Shown here: one piece after another, positions 1-7,800 of the stretch
Layout: the number at the start of each line of letters is the position of its first letter
Numbering within the stretch: position 1 is the stretch's first letter
NCBI GenBank assembly: GCA_001689445.1
Contig: LUJN01000004.1
Span: 16,941-80,940 of the forward strand
Reading direction: 5' to 3'
DNA length: 64,000 nt
Origin: Bacteroidales bacterium M3
GTDB lineage: Bacteria; Bacteroidota; Bacteroidia; Bacteroidales; Muribaculaceae
Translations under genes and position numbers: made by a program
Notes under the pieces: generated by a model
The model's input: only the letters and a program-made list of their open reading frames with translations
Databases searched by the model: none
Told to the model about the DNA's origin: nothing

Positions 1-224
1 CCGTCGCAGGAGTGGTAGGGGACGCCGCACATGGGGGTGCGCTCGTCCTCGGGCTTCGCCCGGTCCCGGGAGGTCAGGGTCAGGTCCAGCTCCTGACTGG
101 CCACGATGGCGTCCTCGTTGAACATCTCATAGAAGTCGCCCAGGCGGAAAAAGAGGATGGCGTCCTTGTTCTCCTCTTTTATTTTCAGGTATTGCTGCAT
201 CATGGGGGTGGTATCTGCGGGCAT
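1..224 (-). CDS. mutS: DNA mismatch repair protein MutS, N-terminal fragment
   Basis: This is the first 74 codons of MutS, running off the left edge of the window. MutS recognises mismatches and recruits MutL. The visible part is domain I, including the segment around [11 protein letters not shown], where the Phe-x-Glu mismatch reader lies in this family, followed by the conserved MCGVPYHS near residue 66. The ATG at 224 is preceded by a good AGAGAGG-type ribosome binding site. The next genes to the right include the miaB 3' half on the same strand, an arrangement common in Clostridia. Codon use and SD strength fit a GC-rich Firmicute and not the Bacteroidales DNA that fills the rest of the window. 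Confidence 0.93.
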   Translation of the reverse strand, partial: MPADTTPMMQQYLKIKEENKDAILFFRLGDFYEMFNEDAIVASQELDLTLTSRDRAKPEDERTPMCGVPYHSCD

Positions 225-293
225 CGTTCGTCATCCTCTCTTTTTGCCGGCAGCGCGGGGCTGGTTCGGTTGATTTTCCGTCTTGCTTCAGCC

Positions 294-322
294 TTGACAA
301 ACCCGCCGCCCTGCTTTATAAT
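294..322 (+). promoter_or_regulatory. perfect sigma-70 promoter for an antisense RNA
   Basis: TTGACA at 294-299 and TATAAT at 317-322 are separated by exactly 17 bp. The promoter points rightward into DNA whose opposite strand carries the small peptide gene at 399-479. No protein gene follows on this strand before the terminator at 544-567. Confidence 0.75.
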
Positions 323-390
323 AAATAACAGAAGGGCTGCTGCTGATCAGCGGTTCAGCTCTGAATAGTTTATGTTTCTACTTTATCCAT

Positions 391-422
391 AGAAACCGTC
401 ACTTGCCAGAGTGGCGGTTTCT
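391..422. repeat. 13-bp stem-loop over the 3' end of the small peptide gene
   Basis: AGAAACCGTCACT and AGTGGCGGTTTCT pair with one G-U around a 6-nt loop. The last codons and stop of the peptide gene lie inside the hairpin. It may protect or end the mRNA, or serve as a kissing-loop site for the antisense RNA. No T-run follows on either strand. Confidence 0.6.
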
Positions 423-479
423 GCGTCTCTTAATCATGATCGTGACTGTGTAGTCCTTCACATGAAATGTAATACGCAT
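399..479 (-). CDS. 26-residue basic peptide, possible type I toxin
   Basis: The ATG at 479 sits behind a near-perfect ribosome binding site (AAGGAGGTGAGGCTG). The peptide begins MRITFHVKDYTVTI, an alternating hydrophobic pattern, and ends with a strongly basic KRRRNRHSGK. It has no clear membrane span, unlike Fst or TxpA toxins, so membrane toxicity is not obvious. It is transcribed from its own perfect promoter at 568-596 and is fully covered by an antisense transcription unit. I do not recognise a named family, and similar short ORFs in Clostridia are only vaguely annotated. The expression signals are much stronger evidence than the sequence for this being a real gene. Confidence 0.55.
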   Translation of the reverse strand: MRITFHVKDYTVTIMIKRRRNRHSGK

Positions 480-543
480 CAGCCTCACCTCCTTCCGGAG
501 GATGTAGCCAAACCGCCGACCGTATGATTGCAGCGCCCTTCCG

Positions 544-567
544 GCCTCCCTTGCGGGAGGCTTTTTT
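544..567 (+). terminator. intrinsic terminator of the antisense RNA
   Basis: GCCTCCC, loop TTGC, GGGAGGC, then six T (562-567). On the + strand this ends the transcript from 294-322. It overlaps the 5' leader of the opposing peptide mRNA, whose start is predicted near 561. Confidence 0.8.
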
Positions 568-596
568 ATTATACCGAAGGCGGCGGATTTTGTCAA
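568..596 (-). promoter_or_regulatory. perfect sigma-70 promoter for the small peptide gene
   Basis: On the minus strand TTGACA (596-591), 17 bp, TATAAT (573-568). The predicted start near 561 gives a roughly 80-nt leader before the peptide's ribosome binding site. It overlaps the 3' end of the Xre gene by a few bases. Confidence 0.75.
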
Positions 597-811
597 TTCC
601 GGGTTTTCCGCTTCCTCTCCCGGCAGGCCAGCTCGTCCAGGCTCAGGTCATAAAAGTCCGCTAAGGCAACCAGAGTTGACAGCTGCGGTTCACGCTCCCC
701 ATACTCATAACGTTGATAAGTATGCACTCCAATGTCAATCTTTTCAGCAACATCCTTCTGCTTTAATCCTCTGCTTTCCCGCAGATAACGCAGATACTCG
801 CAAAAACGCAT
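593..811 (-). CDS. Xre/Cro-type helix-turn-helix repressor
   Basis: This is a 72-residue protein that is essentially one HTH_3 domain (MRFCEYLRYLRESRGLKQKD, then a recognition helix around HTYQRYEYGEREP). The ATG at 811 is preferred over an upstream start because it follows an AAGGGGG ribosome binding site and because the longer form would read through an operator. It faces the gene at 902 across 90 bp containing two copies of a palindrome. The likely role is an autoregulated repressor of that divergent pair. No metabolic ligand domain is present. Confidence 0.85.
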   Translation of the reverse strand: MRFCEYLRYLRESRGLKQKDVAEKIDIGVHTYQRYEYGEREPQLSTLVALADFYDLSLDELACRERKRKTRN

Positions 812-820
812 AATTCCCCC

Positions 821-849
821 TTGACATGCCCGTTCGGGCATGGTACAAT
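821..849 (+). promoter_or_regulatory. sigma-70 promoter of the small gene at 902
   Basis: TTGACA at 821-826 and TACAAT at 844-849 are spaced 17 bp. Nearly the entire spacer is occupied by an 18-bp palindrome, so a bound repressor would exclude polymerase. Confidence 0.75.
825..842. promoter_or_regulatory. operator 1, CATGCCCG-TT-CGGGCATG
   Basis: A perfect inverted repeat with 8-bp arms lies between the -35 and -10 of the rightward promoter. It is the probable binding site of the Xre repressor encoded at 593-811. Confidence 0.75.
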
Positions 850-859
850 CTCCTTAAGA

Positions 860-877
860 CATGCCCGAACAGGCATA
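860..877. promoter_or_regulatory. operator 2, CATGCCCG-AA-CAGGCATA
   Basis: A second copy of the operator, 35 bp from the first centre to centre, with one perfect and one 6/8 half-site. Paired sites suggest cooperative binding by the divergent repressor. Confidence 0.65.
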
Positions 878-901
878 TGCCGAGAGGTGGAGAGATACAA
901 A

Positions 902-1183
902 ATGACTCTTATCAGCCAATTATTTTATGATATATATGATGCCGAATACGCCGCTCTGGAGGAGGACGAGGAATACCAGGCCGCCAAAACGGCCCGCGCG
1001 GAAGCGGAAAAGGAACTGGTTTTCGCCATGACCCGCAAGCAGCGCCGCATGTTCCATGACTACGCGGAAAAGGCCCGGCAGGTGGACGCCCTGGAACTCC
1101 GCCGCCTCTTCTCCCGCTGCACCCTCCTTCTGGAGGTCAAAAGACGTCCGCGTGTTTCACGTGAAACATCTGTTTCTTTATAG
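902..1183 (+). CDS. small acidic helical protein (DUF6809-like), unknown function
   Basis: 93 residues, start ATG at 902 behind GAGAGGTGGAGAG. The protein begins MTLISQLFYDIYDAEY and is rich in Glu, Ala and Arg in a mostly helical pattern, similar in layout to small Clostridial proteins of the DUF6809 type, though I cannot confirm membership. It is under the promoter and paired operators described above. Its last codons carry a parS site at 1153-1168, and its 3' end overlaps the converging miaB gene by 6 bp. Confidence 0.7.
   Translation: MTLISQLFYDIYDAEYAALEEDEEYQAAKTARAEAEKELVFAMTRKQRRMFHDYAEKARQVDALELRRLFSRCTLLLEVKRRPRVSRETSVSL
1153..1168. promoter_or_regulatory. parS centromere site
   Basis: TGTTTCACGTGAAACA is a perfect 16-bp palindrome that fully matches the Bacillus parS consensus TGTTnCACGTGAAACA bound by ParB/Spo0J. 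It lies in the 3' coding end of the gene at 902-1183, which is normal for parS. It belongs to the clostridial part of the window. Confidence 0.85.
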
Positions 1184-2527
1184 TGCCTCTCCGAACAGCG
1201 CCCAGGTATTGCTGCCGGTGATTTTCGCCTCCACATACCGCCCGATGAGGGAGCCGTCCCCGCGGAGATGGACCAGCCGCCCCCCCGCCGTCCGGCTGGA
1301 GAGGGGCCAGTCCGGGTCTCCGCTCTCCCCGTCCGCCAGGACCCGCAGGGTCTTTCCCACATAGGCCCGGTGGAGTTCTCCGGAGATCCGGTTCTGGGCG
1401 TCCAGGAGGCGGTCGAACCAGACCTGCTTTTCCGCCCGGGATACGGGGTCCGGCAGCTTCGCCGCCGGGGTACCGGGCCGGGGGGAGTAGATGAAGGTGA
1501 AGAGGGCGTCATAGCGCACCTCCTCAATGAGGGAGACGGTCTCCATGGCCTCCGCCTCGGTCTCCCCGGGGAAGCCGGTGATGATGTCGCTGGTGAGAAC
1601 CACGTCCGGCATGGCCTCCCGGACCATGCGGACCTTTTCCAGATACTGCTCCCGGGTGTAGCCCCGGTTCATGGCCTTCAGCACCCGGCTGCTGCCGGAC
1701 TGGACCGGCAGATGGAGCTGTCTGGCCACGTGGGAGCATTCCGCCATGGTCTCAAAGAGCTTCCGCCCCGCGTCCTTGGGGTGGCTGGTCATGAACCGGA
1801 CCAGATAGTCCCCGGGGATCCTGTCGATCTCCCGGAGCAGGTCCGCGAAGTCCATGGGCTTGTCCAGATCCTTGCCGTAGGAGTTCACGTTCTGGCCCAG
1901 GAGGGTGATCTCCCTGTATCCCGCCTCTACCAGAGAGCGGACCTCGGCCAGCACGTGGTCCGCCTCCCGGCTCCGCTCCCGGCCCCGGACGTAGGGCACG
2001 ATGCAGTAGGAGCAGAAGTTGTTGCACCCGCGCATTATGCTTATAAATCCCGAAACACGGTTGCCCGACAGCCGCGTGGGGATGATGTCGCGGTAGGTCT
2101 CGGTGGTGCTAAGCTCGATGTTGATGGCCTTCTCGCCGGCTTCTACCGCGCTGATGAGGTTGGGCAGGTCCATGTAGGAGTCAGGCCCCGCCACGAGGTC
2201 AACGCCATGGTTGGCGATAAGGTCGTCCTTGACGCGCTCGGCCATGCACCCTATCACGCCGATGATGAGCCGCGAGCCGTGACGCTTGCGGCGCAGCGAC
2301 GCGAGATATTGTAGCCGCGATAGGATTTTTTGCTCGGCGTTGTCGCGTATCGAGCAGGTGTTGAGCAATATGGCGTCGGCCTCCTCGGGCGTGTCGACAG
2401 GCGTGTAGCCCACCGTCTTCATCACCGAGGCCACAACCTCGCTGTCGGCCACATTCATCTGGCAGCCATAGGTCTCGATGCAGAGCCGCTTGTCGCCCTG
2501 CGTTGTGGTATTATCTTGTCCTGACAT
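1178..2527 (-). CDS. miaB: tRNA-2-methylthio-N6-dimethylallyladenosine synthase MiaB (chimeric ORF)
   Basis: MiaB is a radical-SAM methylthiotransferase that modifies A37 of UNN-decoding tRNAs. The N-terminal cluster cysteines are Cys22, Cys58 and Cys94. The radical-SAM triad is Cys168, Cys172, Cys175 (CNNFCSYC), and a TRAM domain occupies the last ~65 residues. The 449-residue length is normal. The two halves have different origins: residues 1 to about 165 look Bacteroidales, while everything after the CNNFCSYC segment is clostridial in sequence, GC content and downstream neighbours. The join falls in the most conserved stretch of the gene, so the reading frame survives. It is probably not a natural gene. 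Confidence 0.9.
   Translation of the reverse strand: MSGQDNTTTQGDKRLCIETYGCQMNVADSEVVASVMKTVGYTPVDTPEEADAILLNTCSIRDNAEQKILSRLQYLASLRRKRHGSRLIIGVIGCMAERVKDDLIANHGVDLVAGPDSYMDLPNLISAVEAGEKAINIELSTTETYRDIIPTRLSGNRVSGFISIMRGCNNFCSYCIVPYVRGRERSREADHVLAEVRSLVEAGYREITLLGQNVNSYGKDLDKPMDFADLLREIDRIPGDYLVRFMTSHPKDAGRKLFETMAECSHVARQLHLPVQSGSSRVLKAMNRGYTREQYLEKVRMVREAMPDVVLTSDIITGFPGETEAEAMETVSLIEEVRYDALFTFIYSPRPGTPAAKLPDPVSRAEKQVWFDRLLDAQNRISGELHRAYVGKTLRVLADGESGDPDWPLSSRTAGGRLVHLRGDGSLIGRYVEAKITGSNTWALFGEAL
1985..2035. other. probable chimeric join between two genomes
   Basis: Left of this interval the DNA is clostridial (mutS neighbour, SD sites, sigma-70 promoters). Right of it all genes are Bacteroidales. 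The interval encodes MiaB residues 165-181, where nucleotide identity between phyla is highest, which is where an assembler would cross over. Confidence 0.75.
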
Positions 2528-2630
2528 GTCGTCTCCATTTGAAAATTAGGGACAAAGATACGAATAAGTCGAGAGCAAAAAGCAAATTTATTTGATTTTT
2601 GCCCTGTAGTAGGCGTTTCAAACCCATATG

Positions 2631-2727
2631 GTTGTAGGGCTGCACCCTGGTGCAGCCGTGTTTATGCATGTGAACCAGATGGCGGACATTTGTGCATGAC
2701 GGCTGCACCAGGGTACAGCCCTACAAC
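2631..2727. repeat. paired-hairpin GTAGGG element, copy 1
   Basis: The two 27-bp arms (2631-2657 and 2701-2727) are inverted copies differing at one base, separated by 43 bp. Each arm begins GTTGTAGGG and contains its own inner palindrome (GGCTGCACC / GGTGCAGCC). See the copies at 29373 and 53811, which share the architecture and the GTAGGG end but not the inner sequence. Confidence 0.85.
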
Positions 2728-2814
2728 TTGGGCGTTTTGCCTTCCGTATATGGCCGTTACCGTGAGGCTGTGCCGTTAAAATTGCACAGCCGCCGCAAAA
2801 GTGTGCATTGTTTT

Positions 2815-2846
2815 CTTGGCTGTGACAGAATAAATCCTTAATTTTG
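2815..2846 (+). promoter_or_regulatory. Bacteroidetes promoter for the gene at 2898
   Basis: CTTG at 2815-2818, 20 bp, then TAATTTTG at 2839-2846, matching the Bacteroidetes sigma-ABfr pattern (TTTG / TAnnTTTG). It gives a leader of about 45 nt. Confidence 0.55.
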
Positions 2847-2897
2847 CCACGGTTTACATTCCCCTGCGTGTAGGGTTATGTTGCGTATAGGACTAAT

Positions 2898-3221
2898 ATG
2901 GAGATAATAGGAGTAATAGCAGTGATTGTCGCCGTGCTTGTCATTGATATGGTGAAGCAACGGCTGCGCAAGCATGTGTCCGCTCCGGCTCCCGCCCCAT
3001 CGCGCATTCCTAAGGCCAAGGCCTCCACGCCACCGCCTGTGCCCGCTCCCGGGCAGCAACGCCGCAAGCAGCCGCGCCCCGTTCCCGAGGAGGGGATACG
3101 TGTCACCCCGCCGTCGCTCGTCGTGGAGGACGAGACCGATTCCGGCGAAAGGCCCGTGACAGCGCAGCCCGACTGGCGTAATGCGGTCATATACAGCGAA
3201 ATTCTAAAAACAAAGTTTTAA
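2898..3221 (+). CDS. small single-pass membrane protein, unknown function
   Basis: 107 residues. An N-terminal hydrophobic segment (residues 3-18, IIGVIAVIVAVLVIDM) is followed by a basic patch and a Pro/Ala-rich linker, then a short acidic C-terminal region. It is probably anchored in the inner membrane with a flexible cytoplasmic tail. It ends 19 bp before the CoA-transferase gene and is likely cotranscribed with it. I recognise no family. Confidence 0.65.
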   Translation: MEIIGVIAVIVAVLVIDMVKQRLRKHVSAPAPAPSRIPKAKASTPPPVPAPGQQRRKQPRPVPEEGIRVTPPSLVVEDETDSGERPVTAQPDWRNAVIYSEILKTKF

Positions 3222-3240
3222 CTTTTTAATTATCACATCA

Positions 3241-4737
3241 ATGGCATTCCCTTTCATCACGGCTCAAGAGGCCGCAGAGTTAATCCCCAACGGTGCCACT
3301 ATCGGCCTGTCGGGCTTTACTGCCTCCGGTTCGCCTAAAGTCGTAACCGAGGCTATCGCCGAGAAGGCGGTCAAGGAACATGAGGCCGGACGCCCTTACA
3401 AAGTCGACATTTTCACCGGAGCGTCCACCAACCAGCACGCTGATGGCGCCCTGTCGCGTGCCAACGCTATCGGCCGCCGCACACCCTACCAGAACACCCC
3501 CGACCTGCGCAAGCGCATCAACTCCCACGATGCCCACTACTTTGACCTTCACCTGTCGGAGCTGGCGCAGAAGTTCCGCTACGGCTTTTACGGCGACCTT
3601 GACTTTGCCATCATCGAGGTGGCGGCCATCGACGATGACGGCACAGCCGTGCTCACCTCGGGTGTAGGCAACGTGCCCACCTACGTGAAGTATGCCAAGA
3701 AGATATTCATCGAGCTTAACGACAAGGTGCCCGCCGAGATACTCGGCATGCACGACATCTACATGCCTCTCGACCCCCCCAACCGTCGCGAGATACCCAT
3801 CTATAAGCCGAGCGACCGCATCGGTTCGCCTGTCGTGAAGATTGACCCCGCCAAGATTGTCGGCATAGTCCACAGCAACGAGTACGACGGTATCCACAGC
3901 TTCACAGCCCTCGATGACACCACGATGCAGATCGGCGCCAACGTCTGCGACTTCCTTGTGGCCGAGTTGCGTGCCGGGCGTATCCCCAAGTCGTTCCTCC
4001 CCCTGCAGTCGGGAGTGGGCAACGTGGCCAACGCCGTGCTCTACGGCCTTGGCGAGAACCCAGAGATACCTGCCATCGAGATGTACACCGAGGTGATACA
4101 GGATGCCGTGATAGAGCTGATGAAGAAAGGCCGCTGCAAGTTTGGCAGCACATGCTCGCTCACGCTCTCCAACGACATGGAGGCTGAGGTTTACGGCAAT
4201 CTCGACTTCTTCCGCGACAAGATTCTCCTACGTCCCGCCGAGATTTCCAACAGCCCCGAGGTGATACGCCGACTCGGTGTCATCGCCATGAACACCGCCC
4301 TTGAGGCCGACATCTTCGGCAACATCAACTCCACCCACGTCGTGGGCACAAAGATGATGAACGGCATCGGCGGCTCTGGCGACTTCACCCGCAACGGCTC
4401 CATCTCCATCTTCAGCTGCCCCTCCATCACCAAGGAGGGCCTGATAAGCAACATCGTCCCGATGGTGTCCCACGTCGACCACTCCGAGCACTCGGTCGAT
4501 ATCCTCATCACCGAGCAGGGCATCGCCGACCTACGCGGCAAGGACCCCGTGCAGCGTGCCGAGACCATCATCGAGAATTGCGCCAACCCCATGTACCGTG
4601 AGTTGCTCTGGGATTATCTGCGCCTCGGCAAGGGTGGCCAGACACCCCATTCGCTCCATGCCGCCATGGGCTTCCATGTCGCTTTCAACGAGACCGGCGA
4701 CATGCGCAACACCGACTGGGCGCGCTACTCCAAGTAA
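3241..4737 (+). CDS. succinate/acetate CoA-transferase (acetyl-CoA hydrolase family)
   Basis: 498 residues, full length for the Cat1/AarC-like family of class I CoA-transferases, which move CoA between acetyl-CoA and succinate or related acids. The likely catalytic glutamate is Glu284 in the segment MYTEVIQD, the residue that forms the acyl-glutamyl-CoA thioester in this family. GSGDFTRNG and GIADLRGKDP are further conserved motifs. In fermentative Bacteroidales this enzyme links acetate and succinate/propionate production. It follows the small membrane protein gene closely and is closed by the strong hairpin at 4757-4789. Confidence 0.92.
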   Translation: MAFPFITAQEAAELIPNGATIGLSGFTASGSPKVVTEAIAEKAVKEHEAGRPYKVDIFTGASTNQHADGALSRANAIGRRTPYQNTPDLRKRINSHDAHYFDLHLSELAQKFRYGFYGDLDFAIIEVAAIDDDGTAVLTSGVGNVPTYVKYAKKIFIELNDKVPAEILGMHDIYMPLDPPNRREIPIYKPSDRIGSPVVKIDPAKIVGIVHSNEYDGIHSFTALDDTTMQIGANVCDFLVAELRAGRIPKSFLPLQSGVGNVANAVLYGLGENPEIPAIEMYTEVIQDAVIELMKKGRCKFGSTCSLTLSNDMEAEVYGNLDFFRDKILLRPAEISNSPEVIRRLGVIAMNTALEADIFGNINSTHVVGTKMMNGIGGSGDFTRNGSISIFSCPSITKEGLISNIVPMVSHVDHSEHSVDILITEQGIADLRGKDPVQRAETIIENCANPMYRELLWDYLRLGKGGQTPHSLHAAMGFHVAFNETGDMRNTDWARYSK

Positions 4738-4756
4738 CCGTTACTCATTATATATG

Positions 4757-4789
4757 AAAAAAGCCTCCGCAACTGCGGAGGCTTTTTTT
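4757..4789. terminator. bidirectional intrinsic terminator
   Basis: AGCCTCCGC, AACT, GCGGAGGCT, flanked by six A on the left and seven T on the right. It serves the CoA-transferase gene (+) and the converging GH31 gene (-). Confidence 0.9.
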
Positions 4790-4835
4790 GTGGGATGCCG
4801 CTCATACCCGGCATCCCGTCGTGTGTCGATAAGGG

Positions 4836-7800
4836 TTATCGTACTATGATTTTCTCTGAAGTGCCTATTGACGAGCCGTTGGCTGTCGCCACCTTGACGT
4901 GGGCCACATATATGCCCGGGGTCACGCCTCCGACATTGAGCAGATGTGCCCCCTTGTCGGCCTCGGCGTCAGCCACTGATGCCACTGTCATGCCCGATGC
5001 CGCCACGAGCGACACCTCCGCGCTTATGCCGTCGACAGGCACATAGTAGCGCAGCGTCAGGTCGTCGGCCGTGCCCATCGCGCAGATGCTCAGGCGGTCG
5101 GCCACAGCCTCGATGTCGTCGATTGATGTAGTGGTCTCGTTGAAGTGGGGCTGCACCATCGTGTCGCCACGGCGACGTTGCACCTTTATATAGAGGTCAG
5201 TGCCATCGCGGTATGCGACATTCTCGGTCGTGTTGTCAAACTCATTCTTGGTGCTGGCCATTGTCACCTTCTCCTGGGGGCGGCTGGCGCGTATGCCGCG
5301 TGCCGACTGCTGGCTGTCAGACTTGCGTATGACACACAGCCCCTCCGCGCTGACATGATTCCCATATTTCGGTATTATGATGGTGTAGGTCATCTCCTCG
5401 GGCAGTATCTCGTCGGGCTTGCCTTCATACGATATGGTGAGCCAGCGTGAGGTGCTTGCCTCGTTGGCTTCCATGCGCGTGATGCAGTAGTTGCCATCGG
5501 CAATCGAGGTGGGCGACTTGTGGTCGTCGTCATAATAATACGATGACACAGCGGGATTCTCATCGTCATAAAAATACATCAGCGTCATCTTCGAGCGGTC
5601 GATTTCCTCCGTGCTCGTGAACGTGTCCTGTGTATAGCACGGTATCACCGACCCGAGCCGCGCGAAGTGGGGCAGCTCATCGGCCGGAGCCGCAACGTTC
5701 TCGCGGGCTGTCATGCTTTGGCTGCCATATACCTTGGAATAGTCGTTTAGATTCATCCACTTTCCTTCGGGGAAGATGACCGTCTTGGTAGTGGCATTTT
5801 GTTCGGTCACTGGAGCTACCAACAGGTCTTTGCCCCAGAGGTATTGGGTATCGCAACTTGCCAGGTCTCCCTCAGTAGGCATGTAGAAGTTGCTCGGACG
5901 CGCCAACGGCCATCCCTTGGTCGCATTCTCATACGCCAGCGTATAGGTGTAGGGCAGATACTTGTACCGCTTGTTGATCATGTCCCGCACGTTGTCCAAA
6001 ATACCGGGATAGTTGAAAGGCTCGGCTCCACCTTCGCTGTCGCCATCCTCGTCTGTCAGTGTCTTAGGAGTTTGGCTATGAGTGCGCATTGCAGGTGAAA
6101 ATACCGCAAACTGTACCCAGCGTTGGTAAAGGTTCGGGAGGCTTACACCACTGTGGATAAATCCGCCTACATCGCTTCCCATATAGGCAACGCCCGACAT
6201 ACCCGAACTTAGTAGTGCCGGAATCTGTACACGCAGCCCGTCCCATGAGCGTGCTATATCACCCGTCCACGGGCACGCGGCATAACGTTGCATACCGGCG
6301 GTTGCCGAGCGTGGCATCATGATGAAACGCTCGCCTCCAGCTGTCTTTTCCTCAAAAGCTTTTTTTGTAGCCTCGTAGGCGAAGGCAAGCCATCGTTGGC
6401 CATACTCGTTATGCACTTGGTTTTTGTCACCCTTTTCATAGCGTGAATCGTCATCATGACCCTCGGGTTCGCCAAGGTCAAGCCACCAGCTTGCCACGCC
6501 ACTCTTGGTGTGTTTCTTGTAATACTCACTCATCCAGTCAATGGCACCCTGCTTGGTGACATCGAGCAATCCGATGTGAGGCCCATTTTCTTTTCCTCCC
6601 AACCAACTCATATTATCGTTTGCCGATACATGTTCATCAGAAAGGAATCCGTTTTCTTTAAGGTGGTTATAGTTTTCTGTAGCGTTATGACTCGTGAAAT
6701 AAGGCTCGGTGATAAGGATTGTGTTCACATTTTTTTTCTCTTTCCACTCTTTCATCATCTCCTCGGGCTGGGGAAATGCTTCGTAATCCCAGTCGAGCTT
6801 ACCCATGTATGATGGGGTGGTGCCGTCGCGTCCCTGCCAGTATATGTCGAGCACGATGGCGTCAAGAGGCAGTTTGCACTCATCCTTGAGGCGATTGATG
6901 ACATTGGTGGCCTGTGTGCGTGACACATATCCGTATCGTGATGTGATGTATCCAAGCGCCCAATATGGCGGCATTGGCTGACGCCCGGTGAGATAGGTGT
7001 AGTTCTCGAGTACGCGCTCCATCGAGCCGCCACCTATATAATAATATGCTATAGGGTTGCGGCTGCCCGTCGAGTATGATGAGCCGCCCGCGCTGCTCAG
7101 CGACAGTGTCGCCCCGATATAATGGTCATCGACATACACGCCATATCCGTTGGTTGAGACATAGAACGGTATGCAGATGTTGTGGTTGTATCCTCCCGAG
7201 CCTGGCCAGTTGCCCGTTTGGGTATTAGTCATTATTATCGACTTGCCGTCCTGGTTGGTCTGCCCGAAATATCCGCCGCCATACAGCGCGTCCTCACGCA
7301 TACCGGCAAACGATAGGCTTCTTACCGTCGTGGCGTTGTTGTTCAGACCTCCTGCCTCGCGCAGCATCTCGGTGCCGTATTGGTCCTTATACCTTATTGC
7401 GCCGGTGATTTTTGAAACGTAGACTGTGGTTGCGCCAAGCGAGATGACGAGGTCTGCCTCGTCGGTGTCGTCGATGTCACTTTCGGTGAGCACGCTGTTG
7501 GCTGCGGGGAGAAGTCCGTCCACGACTGAAATCGACTCGCGCTCCTCCTTCACAAAGTCATCGGCAGGGGAGGCGGGGAGGCTGAACACCTTGACAATCT
7601 CATCGGAGTAGGGGGTGATGAATATGTGCTTGTTGGAAGTCTTTACAGTCACGGTCACGCCGTCAAACTCATATCCGTCATAGTCGTTCTTGAACGGCCC
7701 GTCAGGCTTCTCGGCATGCCATGTGCCGGCTTTGAAGTCCTCAAATGTAGCCCATCCCACATTCTCGAAGTTCATCGCCACGCCACCCTGCCCATTGGCG

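Larger units (their letters stand above)
329..567 (+). ncRNA. candidate antisense RNA (type I antitoxin-like)
   Basis: The predicted transcript starts about 7 nt after the perfect promoter at 294-322 and ends at the intrinsic terminator at 544-567, about 240 nt. It is complementary to the whole small peptide gene at 399-479, its ribosome binding site and its 5' leader. It has no credible ORF of its own. This arrangement is the hallmark of a type I toxin-antitoxin antitoxin. The assignment is inference from promoter and terminator placement. Confidence 0.55.
2528..2897. other. intergenic region upstream of miaB and the gene at 2898
   Basis: This 370-bp divergent region holds a minus-strand TATCTTTG element (2560-2553), a likely miaB -7 motif, the paired-hairpin repeat at 2631-2727, and a Bacteroidetes promoter at 2815-2846 for the rightward gene. 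No ORF of note is seen. Confidence 0.6.

Noticed and set aside
1268..2314. 348-residue open frame on the + strand
   Set aside because: It is antisense to miaB, has a Gly/Val/His-rich composition, and arises from the high GC of the real gene. It also spans the chimeric join.
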